64,000 bases of DNA from Solimonas sp. SE-A11 (GCF_030345715.1 NZ_JAUASX010000001.1:124001-188000), one strand, 5' to 3'; counted from the stretch's first letter, positions 37,413 through 46,169 are shown. Notes: generated by a model not told the origin, from the letters alone. Numbers and translations are program-made.

Positions 37413-40225
37413 TCCGCGCCGGACTCATGCTGAGCCTGCTGCTGGCAAGCGCTGCTGCCGTTGCGGCGGATGCGGTCTCCACCGTCGGCTCGGTCACCGA
37501 GAACAATGGCCTGTCGAAGAACGGCTGGCTGCTGGTGCGCACGCCCAGCATCCTGCGCGTGACCGGATCGGCACAGGTCACGCCCGATCCGCGCCAGGCC
37601 CTGGAGCAGTATGACCGCATCCAGGAGTTGTCCGGTATCGATCCGGCGATCCGCGCCGAGGCCCTGCGGCGCTCGGCCGACCTGCGCATCCGGCTCGCCG
37701 AGTCCGGCGAGATGGATGCCGCAGAACTGGACCGGGCCGTGAATGCCTATCGCCGCCTGCTGGCCGAACAGCCGGACTACGTGCGGGCCGATCGCGTGCT
37801 CTACCAGCTCGCCCGCGCCAGCGAGATGCGCGGTGACGAGGCACAGGCCGTCGCCAGCCTGAGGCAGCTCGGACAGCGCTATCCGCAATCGATCCGCCGC
37901 GCAGATGCGCAGTTCCGTGCCGCCGAACTGCTCTACCGTGATCGCCGCTACGCCGAGGCCGAGTCGCAGTATCGCGAGGTGGTGGCGTTGGGTGGCAAGA
38001 CGCCGTTGTTCGAGCCGGCGCAGTACAAGTACGCCTGGTCGTTGCTGCAGCAGTCCAGGCACGAGCAGGCCCTGCCGGTGTTCATCGCCGTGCTGGATCG
38101 CGAGTTGCCGCCGGGCGAACTGAGCGACCCCAAGGCCGCGCTGGCGGCCGTGCGCAGCGGACGCGCCGAACTGGCCGGCGACGCGCTGCGTGGCGTCGGG
38201 CTGTCGCTCGCGGCGCTGGGTGGTGGCGCTGCGCTCAACCGCCAGTTTGTGCAATCCGGCGAGCCGCGCTTTGCCGCGCTGCTGCATGCGGCGCTGGGCG
38301 AGCAACTGCTGGAGAAGCGCCGCTACAGCGACGCCGCCGGCAGCTACCTGGCCTTCATCGAGCGCCACCCGCGCCATGCGCTGGCGCCGGGCTTCCAGCG
38401 CCAGGCCATTGCCGCCTACGAGCGTGGCGGCTTCACCGAGCAACTGGTGGCCGCCAAGGAAGCCTATGTACGCGAGTACGCGCCGGGCAGCGCCTACTGG
38501 GCCGTGGCGGCCGTACCGGCCGAGGTGCAGGCGCAGGTACGCCAGGACATCGAGGAGCTTGGCCGCCACTACCAGGCCAGTGCGCAGCGTACCGCGGCGG
38601 GGCCGATGCGACGGGCGCAATTCCTGAAGGCGGCCGAGTGGTACGGCCGCTGGCTGTCGCTATACCCGCAGGACGCACAGGCGCCGGCCATCCACCTGAC
38701 GATGGCGGATGCCCTGCTCGACGGCGGCCGCGCGGAAGAAGCCGCGCGCCAATACGCCCGCGTGGCCTACGACTATCCCGTGCATGCGCGCAGTGCCGAG
38801 GCCGCCTACGCCGTGGTGCAGGCCTGGCAGCAGGCGGCAGCGATGCCCGCGGCGCACAGCGATGCGTTGCGCGAATCGGTGGCGGCGAGCCTCAAGCTGG
38901 CCGAGCGCTATCCGCAGCATTCGCAGCGCTTCACCGTGCTGGCGCGTGCCGCCGGAGATCTTTACGCGCTGGGCGATCACGCACAGGCGGTGGCGCAGGC
39001 ACAGCGCGTGCTGGACGGCTCCGCGCAGTTGCCGCCGGACCTCGCGCGCAGCGTGCTGGGTATCGTGGCCGACGCCAGGTATGCGCAGAAGCAGTACGCC
39101 GAAGCGGAGTCGGCCTATGCCGCACTGCTGCAGCGAGTGCCCGCCGGCGATACCGCGCGGCAGGCGACGGTCGAGCAGCTCGCCGCCTCCATCTACCGCC
39201 AGGGCGAGGCGGCGCGCGGCGCGGGTGACCTGCGCGGCGCCGCGGCGGCCTTCCAGCGAGTCGGACGCGCGGCCCCCGAGGCCGGCATACGCGCCACCGC
39301 CGACTACGACGCGGCTGCCGCACTGATCGCGCTGCAGGACTGGCCGCAGGCGCAGGCGGCGCTGGAAGCCTTCCGGCAGCGCTACCCGCAGCAGCCGCTG
39401 CTGCCGGAGGTGGATCGCAAGCTGGCGGTGGCCTACCAGAAGGGTGGGCGCCCGGCGCAGGCGGCCGATGCCTATGCCCGGATCTCGGCACGTGCCACCG
39501 AAGAGCCGGCGTTGCGGCGCGATGCCACCTGGCTCGCCGCCGAACTCTACGGCGAGGCGCGCATGCCATCGGCCAGCCTGCGTGCCTACGAGGACTACCT
39601 CTCGCGCTATCCGCAGCCGCTGGAGCCGGCGCAGCAGGCACGGCGCCGCCTGGCAGACCTGGCCCGCGATGATGCGCCGCGTTACCAGCGCTGGCTCGTC
39701 GAACTGGTGGATGCCGATGCGCGCGGTGGCTCGGCGCGTACGCCGCAGACACGCCTGCTGGCCGCGCAGGCCAGCCTGGAGCTGGGCCGCATCGAGGCGT
39801 CGAAGGCGCGCGAGCTGGCGCTGCGCTCGCCGGTGGAAAAGACCCTGCCGGCCCGCAAGGCCGCCACCGAGCGTGCCATCGCCGGCCTCAGCCGAGCCGC
39901 GGGCTACGGCTTCGCCGAGGTCACCACCGCCGCCACCTACGACATCGGCGGCGTATGGCGCGACTTCAGCCGGGCGCTGCTGGCGTCCGAGCGGCCGCGC
40001 GAGTTGCGCGGCGAGGCGCTGGAAGAGTACGAGCTGCTGCTGGAAGAGCAGTCCTATCCCTTCGAGGAAAAGGCGATCCAGGCGCACGAGATGAACTTGC
40101 AGCGCCTGCGCCAGGGCCTTTGGGACGAGTCGATCCGCCGCAGCAGCTGGGCGCTGGCGGAACTCGCGCCGGCTCGCTACGGCAAGCAGGACCAGAGGGA
40201 GACGAACTATGAAGCGCTACGCTGA
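37409..40225 (+). CDS. Large periplasmic TPR protein
   Basis: A 938-residue protein with a clear signal peptide (residues 1-20, AVAAD). Nearly the whole length is TPR-like (AVNAYRRLLAEQPDYVRADRV; AAELLYRDRRYAEAESQYREV; AARQYARVAYDYPVHARSAE; AVAQAQRVLDGSAQLPPDLA; ALEAFRQRYPQQPLLPEVDR). Such proteins accompany MotA/TolQ-type motors, for example AglT and related proteins of Myxococcus gliding motility, where they help couple the motor to the periplasm. The role here is inferred only from this resemblance. It overlaps both neighbours. Confidence 0.8.
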   Translation: MIRAGLMLSLLLASAAAVAADAVSTVGSVTENNGLSKNGWLLVRTPSILRVTGSAQVTPDPRQALEQYDRIQELSGIDPAIRAEALRRSADLRIRLAESGEMDAAELDRAVNAYRRLLAEQPDYVRADRVLYQLARASEMRGDEAQAVASLRQLGQRYPQSIRRADAQFRAAELLYRDRRYAEAESQYREVVALGGKTPLFEPAQYKYAWSLLQQSRHEQALPVFIAVLDRELPPGELSDPKAALAAVRSGRAELAGDALRGVGLSLAALGGGAALNRQFVQSGEPRFAALLHAALGEQLLEKRRYSDAAGSYLAFIERHPRHALAPGFQRQAIAAYERGGFTEQLVAAKEAYVREYAPGSAYWAVAAVPAEVQAQVRQDIEELGRHYQASAQRTAAGPMRRAQFLKAAEWYGRWLSLYPQDAQAPAIHLTMADALLDGGRAEEAARQYARVAYDYPVHARSAEAAYAVVQAWQQAAAMPAAHSDALRESVAASLKLAERYPQHSQRFTVLARAAGDLYALGDHAQAVAQAQRVLDGSAQLPPDLARSVLGIVADARYAQKQYAEAESAYAALLQRVPAGDTARQATVEQLAASIYRQGEAARGAGDLRGAAAAFQRVGRAAPEAGIRATADYDAAAALIALQDWPQAQAALEAFRQRYPQQPLLPEVDRKLAVAYQKGGRPAQAADAYARISARATEEPALRRDATWLAAELYGEARMPSASLRAYEDYLSRYPQPLEPAQQARRRLADLARDDAPRYQRWLVELVDADARGGSARTPQTRLLAAQASLELGRIEASKARELALRSPVEKTLPARKAATERAIAGLSRAAGYGFAEVTTAATYDIGGVWRDFSRALLASERPRELRGEALEEYELLLEEQSYPFEEKAIQAHEMNLQRLRQGLWDESIRRSSWALAELAPARYGKQDQRETNYEALR

Positions 40226-40847
40226 GCTTTGCGCCCTGGCCGCGATGGTCCTGGGCCTTGCGGCCTGCGCCGGTGGTCCGGCGCCGCGCCCGCATCCTCC
40301 GGCACCTCCGCCGGCACCGAAGGCGGCCGCGGTCCAGGCGCCTGCGGCGGGCAAGGCGGAGCAGCGCTACCAGGAAGCACTGGCCTTGCTGAAGAACGGC
40401 CAGCGCAAGCCGGCGCAGGACATTCTGCTGGTGCTGACGCGCGAGCAGCCCGAGCTGTCCGGACCCTGGACCACGCTAGGCATCAGCCAGGCCCAGGGCC
40501 AGCAGCGCGACGCCGCCATCGCCAGCTTCACGCGTGCCGTGGCTGCCAATCCACGAAACGCCATGGCGTACAACTGGCTCGGTAGCCTCTACCGCGAGTC
40601 CGGCAACCTTGTCGCGTCCGAGCAGGCCTACCTGAAGGCCCTGGCGTCACAACCGGACTACGCCGTGGCGCACCTTAACCTGGCGATCCTCTACGACGTA
40701 TCGATGAAGCGCCCGCAGCAGGCGCTGTCGTACTACCGCAGCTACCAGCAATTCAAGGGTGGCGAGAACCTGATCGTGAGTGCCTGGATCAAGGAGCTGG
40801 AAGCCGCGCAGCCGCCGCCGGTGAGCGTCGCCGGGGTACAGCCATGA
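40209..40847 (+). CDS. TPR lipoprotein
   Basis: A 212-residue protein. Lipobox LAAC at about residues 17-20, a proline-rich spacer (RPHPPAPPPAPK), then about four TPRs (ALALLKNGQRKPAQDILLVL; ASFTRAVAANPRNAMAYNW; AYLKALASQPDYAVAHLNLA). No sorting Asp follows the Cys, so it is likely outer-membrane bound. It resembles PilF-type lipoproteins in layout. It overlaps the previous gene by 17 bp and the next by 4 bp, so it belongs to the same operon. Confidence 0.85.
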   Translation: MKRYAELCALAAMVLGLAACAGGPAPRPHPPAPPPAPKAAAVQAPAAGKAEQRYQEALALLKNGQRKPAQDILLVLTREQPELSGPWTTLGISQAQGQQRDAAIASFTRAVAANPRNAMAYNWLGSLYRESGNLVASEQAYLKALASQPDYAVAHLNLAILYDVSMKRPQQALSYYRSYQQFKGGENLIVSAWIKELEAAQPPPVSVAGVQP

Positions 40848-41116
40848 GAGGCCTGCTGCTGTCGCTATGCCTGTGGGGCACGGTCGCCCTGGCGCAGCCT
40901 CCCGCGCCCGAGGCCGGTACCACCATCGTCGGCGAGCAGGAGTCGGCAGTGGGGTTGTTCCTGACACCCTGGCAGGACGAGCGTGCCAGCGATGTCGACC
41001 GGCCGCCCTCGCGCCTGTCGCCAGTAACGCCGGATGCCGGCTCCTTCGCCGCCAGCGCCATGGCCTACGAGTCGCAGTGGGCCTACCGGCGCGAACAGTT
41101 GCAGCGCGTGCATTGA
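40844..41116 (+). CDS. Small exported protein of unknown function
   Basis: A 90-residue protein with a signal peptide (MRGLLLSLCLWGTVALAQ). The mature 70 residues are polar with no cysteine and no recognised domain; the end AYESQWAYRREQLQRVH is probably helical. It starts inside the stop of the TPR lipoprotein gene (ATGA), so it is a true part of the operon. Confidence 0.65.
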   Translation: MRGLLLSLCLWGTVALAQPPAPEAGTTIVGEQESAVGLFLTPWQDERASDVDRPPSRLSPVTPDAGSFAASAMAYESQWAYRREQLQRVH

Positions 41117-41147
41117 TTCACGTGCCCCGATTCAACGGAGAACCCGC

Positions 41148-41792
41148 ATGGAAACCTTCGAACCCCTGGCCCGCTTCTTCAACAGCGGCGGCATCTTCAT
41201 GTACCCCATCGCGATCACGCTGGCGCTGGCGCTGGCGGTCGCGGTGGAGCGCTTCATCTTCCTGATGCGCTGGCGGCGCGACAACCGCCGACTGTGGTCG
41301 GAGGTCTCGCCGCTGTTGGCGCAGGGCGACCTGGCCGGTGCCGAACTGCTGACCGCCAGCTCTGATACCGCGGTGGCGAAGATCCTGGCCAATGGCCTGG
41401 CGCAGACGCGCATCGACAGCCGGCGCAGCGAGCTGGAGATCGCCACCGAGGAAGGCCTGATGGAAGTGCTGCCGGCCATCGAGCGGCGTACGCACTACCT
41501 CGCCACCTTCTCCAACGTGGCCACGCTGCTGGGCCTGCTCGGCACCGTGCTGGGCCTGATCGGTGCCTTCGCGGCACTGGGCGCCGCCGATGCTTCGCAG
41601 AAGGCCGACCTGCTCTCCGCCGGAATCTCCGAGGCCATGAACTGTACCGCCTTCGGGCTGATGGTCGCCATTCCCTCGCTGCTGCTGCATTCCTGGCTGC
41701 AGAGCCGCACCGGTGAGTTGGTGGACAGTCTCGAATCGGTCTGCTCGCGCTTTGTCAGCAGCATCTGCAATCCCGCGCGGGCGGCTCGCTGA
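41148..41792 (+). CDS. MotA/TolQ/ExbB proton-channel protein
   Basis: A 214-residue protein with three membrane helices: IFMYPIAITLALALAVAVERF, FSNVATLLGLLGTVLGLIGAF and ISEAMNCTAFGLMVAIPSLLL. The last two carry the small-residue and Thr pattern that lines the proton path in ExbB/TolQ. It should form a pentamer around a dimer of the ExbD-type proteins encoded next. ATG 41148 has Shine-Dalgarno GGAG at 41137-41140. Confidence 0.9.
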   Translation: METFEPLARFFNSGGIFMYPIAITLALALAVAVERFIFLMRWRRDNRRLWSEVSPLLAQGDLAGAELLTASSDTAVAKILANGLAQTRIDSRRSELEIATEEGLMEVLPAIERRTHYLATFSNVATLLGLLGTVLGLIGAFAALGAADASQKADLLSAGISEAMNCTAFGLMVAIPSLLLHSWLQSRTGELVDSLESVCSRFVSSICNPARAAR

Positions 41793-41802
41793 GACCCCTG
41801 CC

Positions 41803-42348
41803 ATGAGCACCTGGTCCCTCGACGAAGACGAATTTCCGCGCACCAGTCGCCGACGTGAGCGCCGGCAGCAGCGCCTGCTGCGCCAGGGCGAACAGGAGGA
41901 ACTGAACCTGGTGTCGATGATCGACGTCTTCGCCGTGCTGGTGTTCTTCCTGCTGGTCAGTGCTTCCGTCGGGGCCCTGAAGCTCAAGGTCTTCGGGCTG
42001 GACCTGCCGGCACCCGGCGCCGCCATGGCCGCAGCTCCCGCGCCGCCGGTGGTGCGCCTGCTGTCCGAGGCGATGCTGGTGGAGATCGCACCGGCTCCGC
42101 GACGGCGGCTGCCGCGCACGGCGGCAGGGCATGACCTTGCGGCGCTGTCGGCCCTGCTGGTGCAGGCCAAACAGCTGGCTCCGGCGCAGCAGCAGGTTAC
42201 GCTGCTGGTCGATGCCGACGTGTCCTACGACGAAGTGGTGCAGGTGATGGAGACGTTGCGCCGTATGCCTGCCGCGTCCCGCCGGATCGGCTTGCCCACC
42301 GAACTGTTCCCGAAGATCGCTCTCGGCGACGTGGAGCGCGGCACATGA
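41803..42348 (+). CDS. ExbD/TolR-type protein, first copy
   Basis: A 181-residue protein. A basic cytoplasmic tail (RRRERRQQRLLRQG) precedes one membrane helix with the essential proton-carrying Asp41 in LNLVSMIDVFAVLVFFLLV. The periplasmic domain is about 125 residues with VTLLVDADVSYDEVVQVMETL, as in TolR/ExbD. Two different ExbD-type partners with one ExbB-type protein recalls AglR-AglQ-AglS of Myxococcus. Confidence 0.9.
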   Translation: MSTWSLDEDEFPRTSRRRERRQQRLLRQGEQEELNLVSMIDVFAVLVFFLLVSASVGALKLKVFGLDLPAPGAAMAAAPAPPVVRLLSEAMLVEIAPAPRRRLPRTAAGHDLAALSALLVQAKQLAPAQQQVTLLVDADVSYDEVVQVMETLRRMPAASRRIGLPTELFPKIALGDVERGT

Positions 42349-42824
42349 ATGCACGCCAGCACCAGCGCCGGCAGGCCCGCGAACTTCGCGGCCGCTCGCG
42401 CCGTGCCGTCATCAACCTGGTATCGATGATCGACGTGTTCGCGGTGCTGGTGTTCTTCCTTCTGGTGAATGCCCTGGTGGTGCAGGTTATCCCCACGCCG
42501 CCGGCCCTGCAGTTGCCCGCGGCGGCGATCAGCCCCGAGCCGAATCCTGCGGTGGCGATCACGGTGGGCACCGAAGAGGTGCGCCTGGGCGACCGGGTGG
42601 TGCAGGGCACGGCGCAACTGCTGCGCGGTGACAGTGCGGGCTTGCGGGCCGCGCTGGCCGAATTGCCGATGGCCAATGGGACCGATCGCGGCGAGATCAA
42701 CATCCTGGCCGACAAGCGCGTGTCCTACCGCGCGCTGCGCGAAGTCATGAACGCCTGCAGCGACAACCGCTATGCGCAGGTTTCGCTGGCGGTGGCGGAG
42801 CGCGATCCCGGAGATGGGGCATGA
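42345..42824 (+). CDS. ExbD/TolR-type protein, second copy
   Basis: A 159-residue protein paralogous to the preceding one. The membrane helix INLVSMIDVFAVLVFFLLV is almost identical to it (Asp30), but the periplasmic part differs (GEINILADKRVSYRALREVMN). It starts within the previous stop codon (ATGA). The pair may form a heterodimeric rotor. Confidence 0.9.
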   Translation: MNARQHQRRQARELRGRSRRAVINLVSMIDVFAVLVFFLLVNALVVQVIPTPPALQLPAAAISPEPNPAVAITVGTEEVRLGDRVVQGTAQLLRGDSAGLRAALAELPMANGTDRGEINILADKRVSYRALREVMNACSDNRYAQVSLAVAERDPGDGA

Positions 42825-43738
42825 GCACCACGGTGGGCCTGCGCCTGGGTGATGAGTGGGGCATTACCGCCGAGGCAGATCGGCGCTTCCGTGCCTGGTC
42901 CACCGGCAGCCTGGCCCTGGTGCTGGCCACGATGCTGGTGCTGCAGTCCTGGACGTTCGTCATGCCGGATGCCGAGGAGGAGCCGGTTCGCGTGACGCTG
43001 TTGCCTCCTCCGCCCCCGCCTCTGCGCATGAAGCCGGTGGCCGAACCGCCGGTGTCCAGGCCCCAGCCGAAGCCGCAAGCCAAACCCACTCCGGCGCAGG
43101 CTGCGCCAAAGAAGGCTCCCGCTGCACCGGCTCCGCGCGAGCTCGCCGCACGATCCGGCCTGATGACCATGCGGGACCAGCTTTCGTCGATGCGCGACAG
43201 CACTCCGGTGACGGGCCCGCAGACGCTGGTGCGCGATTCGGCTACGTCCATCAGCAGCCGCCGCAGCGGCGAAACGCTGGCGGCTTCGGCGGCCAGTGGC
43301 AGCAGCGGCATCGGCAGCGGTGCGCGCAGCGTCACGGCGGTGCAGGGCAGCGGCAGCATCGGTGCGCGCCGCACCGCGGAGGTTCAGAGCGCGCTCGGAA
43401 CGGGCAGGGCGGATGCTGCGGGCGCGGGAGGGGATGCCGGTGGATCGCGCTCCCTCAAGGAGCTGCAGCTGGCTTTCGACCGTAACAAGTCCTCGCTGTT
43501 CTCTATCTTCAACCGCGCGGCGCGCGAGAGTGCCGATGTCGGCGCCGGCAAGATCGTGGTCAGTCTTACCATTGCGCCCGACGGCTCGGTGACGCGCTGC
43601 GAACTGGTGTCCAGCAGCTTCGGCAATCCCGACCTGGAACAGAAGATCCTGCAGCGCGTTCGCATGCTCAACTTCGGAGCGAAGGACGTGCCGCCCTATA
43701 CCTACGCCAACTATCCGATCAATTTCCTGCCGTCCTGA
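42821..43738 (+). CDS. TonB-like protein with AgmX/PglI C-terminal domain
   Basis: A 305-residue protein. One membrane helix lies at about 27-48 (GSLALVLATMLVLQSWTFV). A proline/lysine arm follows at 60-105 (PPPPPP; KPQAKPTPAQAAPKKAP), then a Ser/Gly-rich linker. The C-terminal domain (about 205-305) has AFDRNKSSLFSIF, VSLTIAPDGSVTRCELVSSSF and YPINFLPS. The layout is that of TonB: the anchor meets ExbB-ExbD and the C-domain reaches an outer-membrane partner. The C-domain is of the AgmX/PglI class of the Myxococcus gliding set. Last gene of the operon. Confidence 0.85.
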   Translation: MSTTVGLRLGDEWGITAEADRRFRAWSTGSLALVLATMLVLQSWTFVMPDAEEEPVRVTLLPPPPPPLRMKPVAEPPVSRPQPKPQAKPTPAQAAPKKAPAAPAPRELAARSGLMTMRDQLSSMRDSTPVTGPQTLVRDSATSISSRRSGETLAASAASGSSGIGSGARSVTAVQGSGSIGARRTAEVQSALGTGRADAAGAGGDAGGSRSLKELQLAFDRNKSSLFSIFNRAARESADVGAGKIVVSLTIAPDGSVTRCELVSSSFGNPDLEQKILQRVRMLNFGAKDVPPYTYANYPINFLPS

Positions 43739-43764
43739 TGCATGGATGTGCATCGCAGCATAAG

Positions 43765-43780
43765 TGGCATGGCGTTTGCT
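43765..43780 (+). promoter_or_regulatory. Sigma-54 promoter of the DUF3034-globin operon
   Basis: TGGCAT-GGCGT-TTGCT, with exact GG-N10-GC spacing. The predicted start near 43791 gives a leader of about 168 nt that contains the hairpin pair and terminator listed next. Confidence 0.8.
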
Positions 43781-43821
43781 TGATTTGAAAACAGTGAGCC
43801 TGAAGTGCTCGCAAACAGGGA

Positions 43822-43860
43822 GCGGACAGAGTCGCCCGCCCCGAACGGACAGAGACGTCC
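43822..43860 (+). promoter_or_regulatory. ANTAR-type hairpin pair in the DUF3034 leader
   Basis: P1 (43822-43835) is GCGG/TCGC with a closing G-T pair and loop ACAGAG. P2 (43847-43860) is GGAC/GTCC with loop AGAGAC. Both loops have A1 and G4; the linker is 11 nt. The 3' arm and loop end of P2 overlap the 5' arm of the terminator that starts at 43855, so P2 and terminator cannot form together. This is the textbook ANTAR antitermination layout. Confidence 0.8.
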
Positions 43861-43903
43861 ACGTTGTCGGCATCGCAGCCGGCCAACGTGGACGTTTTTT
43901 TTT
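43855..43903 (+). terminator. Leader (attenuator) terminator before DUF3034
   Basis: A 12-bp stem ACGTCCACGTTG/CAACGTGGACGT closes a 17-nt loop and is followed by nine T. It lies inside the leader of the next gene, so it can stop transcripts from the 43765 promoter and also read-through from the ExbB/ExbD operon. Confidence 0.9.
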
Positions 43904-43958
43904 GGGCGGTTGGGACGCCGGAACGATTCCGGGGGTACCACAAACAAGGAGTTTCAAG

Positions 43959-44996
43959 ATGAATGGGTCACAAGGGAGCAAGCTTCGCCTCTGGTCCTGC
44001 GCCGCAATCCTCGGCGCGGCAGCGGCAATGCACAGCGGGTTGGCGTCTGCGGGGTACAACGACGGCAAGGTATTCCTTACCGGCGGCGTGTTCACGGTGG
44101 ACGGTGCGGGCGGCGGCGGTGCCGTGCCCTGGGCCACCATCACGGGCTATGAAACCCGCGACGGCATCAACGGCGGCGTGGGCTATACCTACGCCAACCT
44201 GCCGGCGCTGCAGTTGAACGTGTTCGGCGGCGCGATAGGCTTCTACGATCGCTTCGAGTTGTCCTACGCCACGCACAAGCTTTCGCTGAACCTGTCCAAC
44301 CTCGATACGGTGGCACTGGTGGCGGAAGCGGCGGGCCTGGACCTGGGCACCGATCCCTGGAACTCCACGCTGCAGATGGACGTCTACGGCGCCAAGCTGC
44401 GCCTGTTCGGCGATGCGGTCTACACCTCCGACAGCTGGATCCCACAGGTGGCCATCGGTGGCCTGTACAAGGAAAACACGACCAAGGAACTGATCCGCAC
44501 CCTCGGTGCGAACAAGGCCAAGGACTGGGAAGCCTATGTCGCGGCTACCAAGGTGTTCTTCCCGCTCAGCACGCTGGTGAACTTCACGGTGCGCTACACC
44601 TCCGCCAATGAAATCGGCCTGACCGGCTTCGGCGAGTGCAGCGCCAGCGGATGCACCAACGACAAGGAGTTCCGCTTCGAGGCGTCCGTTGCCCACCTGC
44701 TGAGCAAGAATACCGCGATCGGCTTCGAGTACCAGCAGCACGGCGGAAACCTGGACGGCAAGAGCGTTACGGTCGCCGGCCTTCCGCTCACGGGCCTCAC
44801 CGATCTGCTGGGCGGCGTGCTGGGCGGGGTCGAGGATGCACTGACCCAAGAGAAGGAAAGCGACTGGATGGACGTGTTCTTCGCTTATGCGCCGAACAAG
44901 AACCTGTCCTTCGTCATCGCCTACCTGATGCTCGGCAACATCTCGGTGGCGCAGGACCAGAACGGCTTCTACATGTCGATGCACGCCACGTTCTGA
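43959..44996 (+). CDS. DUF3034-family outer-membrane protein
   Basis: A 345-residue protein with a signal peptide (about residues 1-31, GLASAG). The mature part is made of amphipathic strands with many Gly, Tyr and aromatic ends (GGVGYTYANLPALQLNVFGG; DRFELSYATHKLSLNLS; LVNFTVRYTSANEIG) and ends GFYMSMHATF. A C-terminal Phe is the usual barrel-assembly signal. It is most like the DUF3034 family, whose function is unknown. Shine-Dalgarno AAGGAG at 43946-43951. It is followed 26 bp later by the exported globin. Confidence 0.75.
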   Translation: MNGSQGSKLRLWSCAAILGAAAAMHSGLASAGYNDGKVFLTGGVFTVDGAGGGGAVPWATITGYETRDGINGGVGYTYANLPALQLNVFGGAIGFYDRFELSYATHKLSLNLSNLDTVALVAEAAGLDLGTDPWNSTLQMDVYGAKLRLFGDAVYTSDSWIPQVAIGGLYKENTTKELIRTLGANKAKDWEAYVAATKVFFPLSTLVNFTVRYTSANEIGLTGFGECSASGCTNDKEFRFEASVAHLLSKNTAIGFEYQQHGGNLDGKSVTVAGLPLTGLTDLLGGVLGGVEDALTQEKESDWMDVFFAYAPNKNLSFVIAYLMLGNISVAQDQNGFYMSMHATF

Positions 44997-45021
44997 TCGG
45001 CCCCCACACAGGAGAAACATC

Positions 45022-45492
45022 ATGAAGCTATCAAAGATCGGCCTCAGCCTCTTCACCGGCGCAGCGCTGCTGGCGGCCTCCGCCCAGCCCGCCTTCGCCG
45101 GCGAGCAGAAGACCAAGCCCATCCTCGGCATTCCCAAGAGCGCGCTCGACGACTTCGGTGGCGCGGCTGGCGTGCATGCCTGGGTGGAGAGCCTGTTCTA
45201 CTACATCATGCTCGACAACCGCATCAGCCACATCTTCCGCGAGTTCGGCAACGTGGAGCGCCAGATCGCGCTCAACACCCAACTCGAGCAGATGGTGCTG
45301 GGCGGTGCGGTGGAATACCAGGGCGCCAGCATGAGCGCGGCGCATGCGGACCTGGGTATCACCATGACGCAGTTCAACGCGGTGGTGGAAGCGGCCTACA
45401 ACGCCTGCGAGCGCAACAACGTGCCTTACAAGACCTGCAATCACCTGATCGCGGCGCTGGCACCGTTCACGCGGGTAATCGTCACCAGGTAA
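45022..45492 (+). CDS. Exported group 1 truncated haemoglobin
   Basis: A 156-residue protein. Residues 1-26 are a Sec signal peptide (ASAQPAFA|GE), which is rare for a globin and puts it in the periplasm. The rest follows group 1 truncated globins: FGGAAGVHAWVESLFYY (Tyr60 or Tyr61 at the B10 position), GGAVEYQGASMSAAH with the proximal His108, and LGITMTQFNAVVEAA. Such proteins bind O2 and NO and can act as NO dioxygenases when reduced. With NsrR next door, NO scavenging is a fair inference. Two Cys (residues 133 and 143 region, NACERNN and KTCNH) might form a disulfide. Confidence 0.88.
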   Translation: MKLSKIGLSLFTGAALLAASAQPAFAGEQKTKPILGIPKSALDDFGGAAGVHAWVESLFYYIMLDNRISHIFREFGNVERQIALNTQLEQMVLGGAVEYQGASMSAAHADLGITMTQFNAVVEAAYNACERNNVPYKTCNHLIAALAPFTRVIVTR

Positions 45493-45549
45493 GGGCGTGG
45501 TTCCTGTCCGGCGCTCCTCTCCTCGTCCGGTTCAGGTGCCGCAAACTGA

Positions 45550-45586
45550 AGAACCCCGTTGGGCTGGCCAACGGGGTTCTTTTTTT
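45550..45586. terminator. Intrinsic terminator of the globin operon
   Basis: A 13-bp stem AGAACCCCGTTGG/CCAACGGGGTTCT with a 5-nt loop is followed by seven T. It lies between the convergent globin and nsrR genes. Confidence 0.92.
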
Positions 45587-45603
45587 CGCGGTTCCAATCT
45601 GGA

Positions 45604-46038
45604 TCAGGCGGCGCGCAGCAGACGGTTGAGGCGCACCAGGGTGGGGCCCTTCACGACGTCGGCGAGGGTGTATTTCTTCAGCTCGTCGAGGAAGCCGCGC
45701 TCTGCGGCATCCAGGGCGGACTTGAGCAGGCAGGCGCCGTTGAGGGCACAGGGGCCACGCTTGCAGTCGGCCAGCCGGCCGCTGCCTTCCATGGCTTCCA
45801 CCACGTCGCCGATGCGCAGCTGGTCCATGGGCGTGAGCAAGCGCAGGCCGCCGAGACGGCCGCTGACGGTCTCGACATAGCCGAGCTTGCGCAGGCCTTG
45901 TGCCACCTTGTGGAGATGATGCGTGGAAACACGCAGCTGCTCCGAGATGCGCGCAGTGCCGACGGGTTTTCCGTCGGTATTGCCGGCGAGATACACCAGC
46001 AGGCGCAAGGACAAATCGGTGTAAAGGGAGAGGCGCAC
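45604..46038 (-). CDS. nsrR: NsrR, Rrf2-family NO-sensing repressor
   Basis: A 144-residue protein started at GTG 46038, giving MRLSLYTDLSLRLLVYLA, the usual NsrR N-terminus; the frame is open far upstream but without homology. The winged HTH includes RISEQLRVSTHHLHKVAQGL. The Fe-S ligands are C92, C97 and C103 in DCKRGPCALNGAC, the C-x4-C-x5-C spacing of NsrR. The [4Fe-4S] or [2Fe-2S] cluster reacts with NO and DNA binding is lost. Divergent from the ANTAR regulator gene. NsrR may repress itself and nearby operons. Confidence 0.9.
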   Translation of the reverse strand: MRLSLYTDLSLRLLVYLAGNTDGKPVGTARISEQLRVSTHHLHKVAQGLRKLGYVETVSGRLGGLRLLTPMDQLRIGDVVEAMEGSGRLADCKRGPCALNGACLLKSALDAAERGFLDELKKYTLADVVKGPTLVRLNRLLRAA

Positions 46039-46153
46039 GCCCGGCTCCGAAGCGGTCAGGTAGCCGGATTCTAGCCTCAAAACCTTTTCAAGGGGGTGGG
46101 GAGGGCATTCTTCCCCACAAGTATCGGATGGACGCATCAATCCGGCAGAAAAG

Positions 46154-46169
46154 TGGCATCTGCTTTGCA
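46154..46169 (+). promoter_or_regulatory. Sigma-54 promoter of the ANTAR regulator gene
   Basis: TGGCAT-CTGCT-TTGCA keeps exact GG-N10-GC spacing. The predicted start near 46180 leaves a 25-nt leader with Shine-Dalgarno AGAAGGA and no hexaloop hairpins, so the regulator is not controlled by itself at RNA level. Confidence 0.75.

Noticed and set aside
46125-46144. CGGAT-N10-ATCCG considered as an NsrR site between nsrR and the ANTAR gene
   Set aside because: Half-sites do not match the known NsrR pattern (AAGATGCATTT-like); too weak to annotate.
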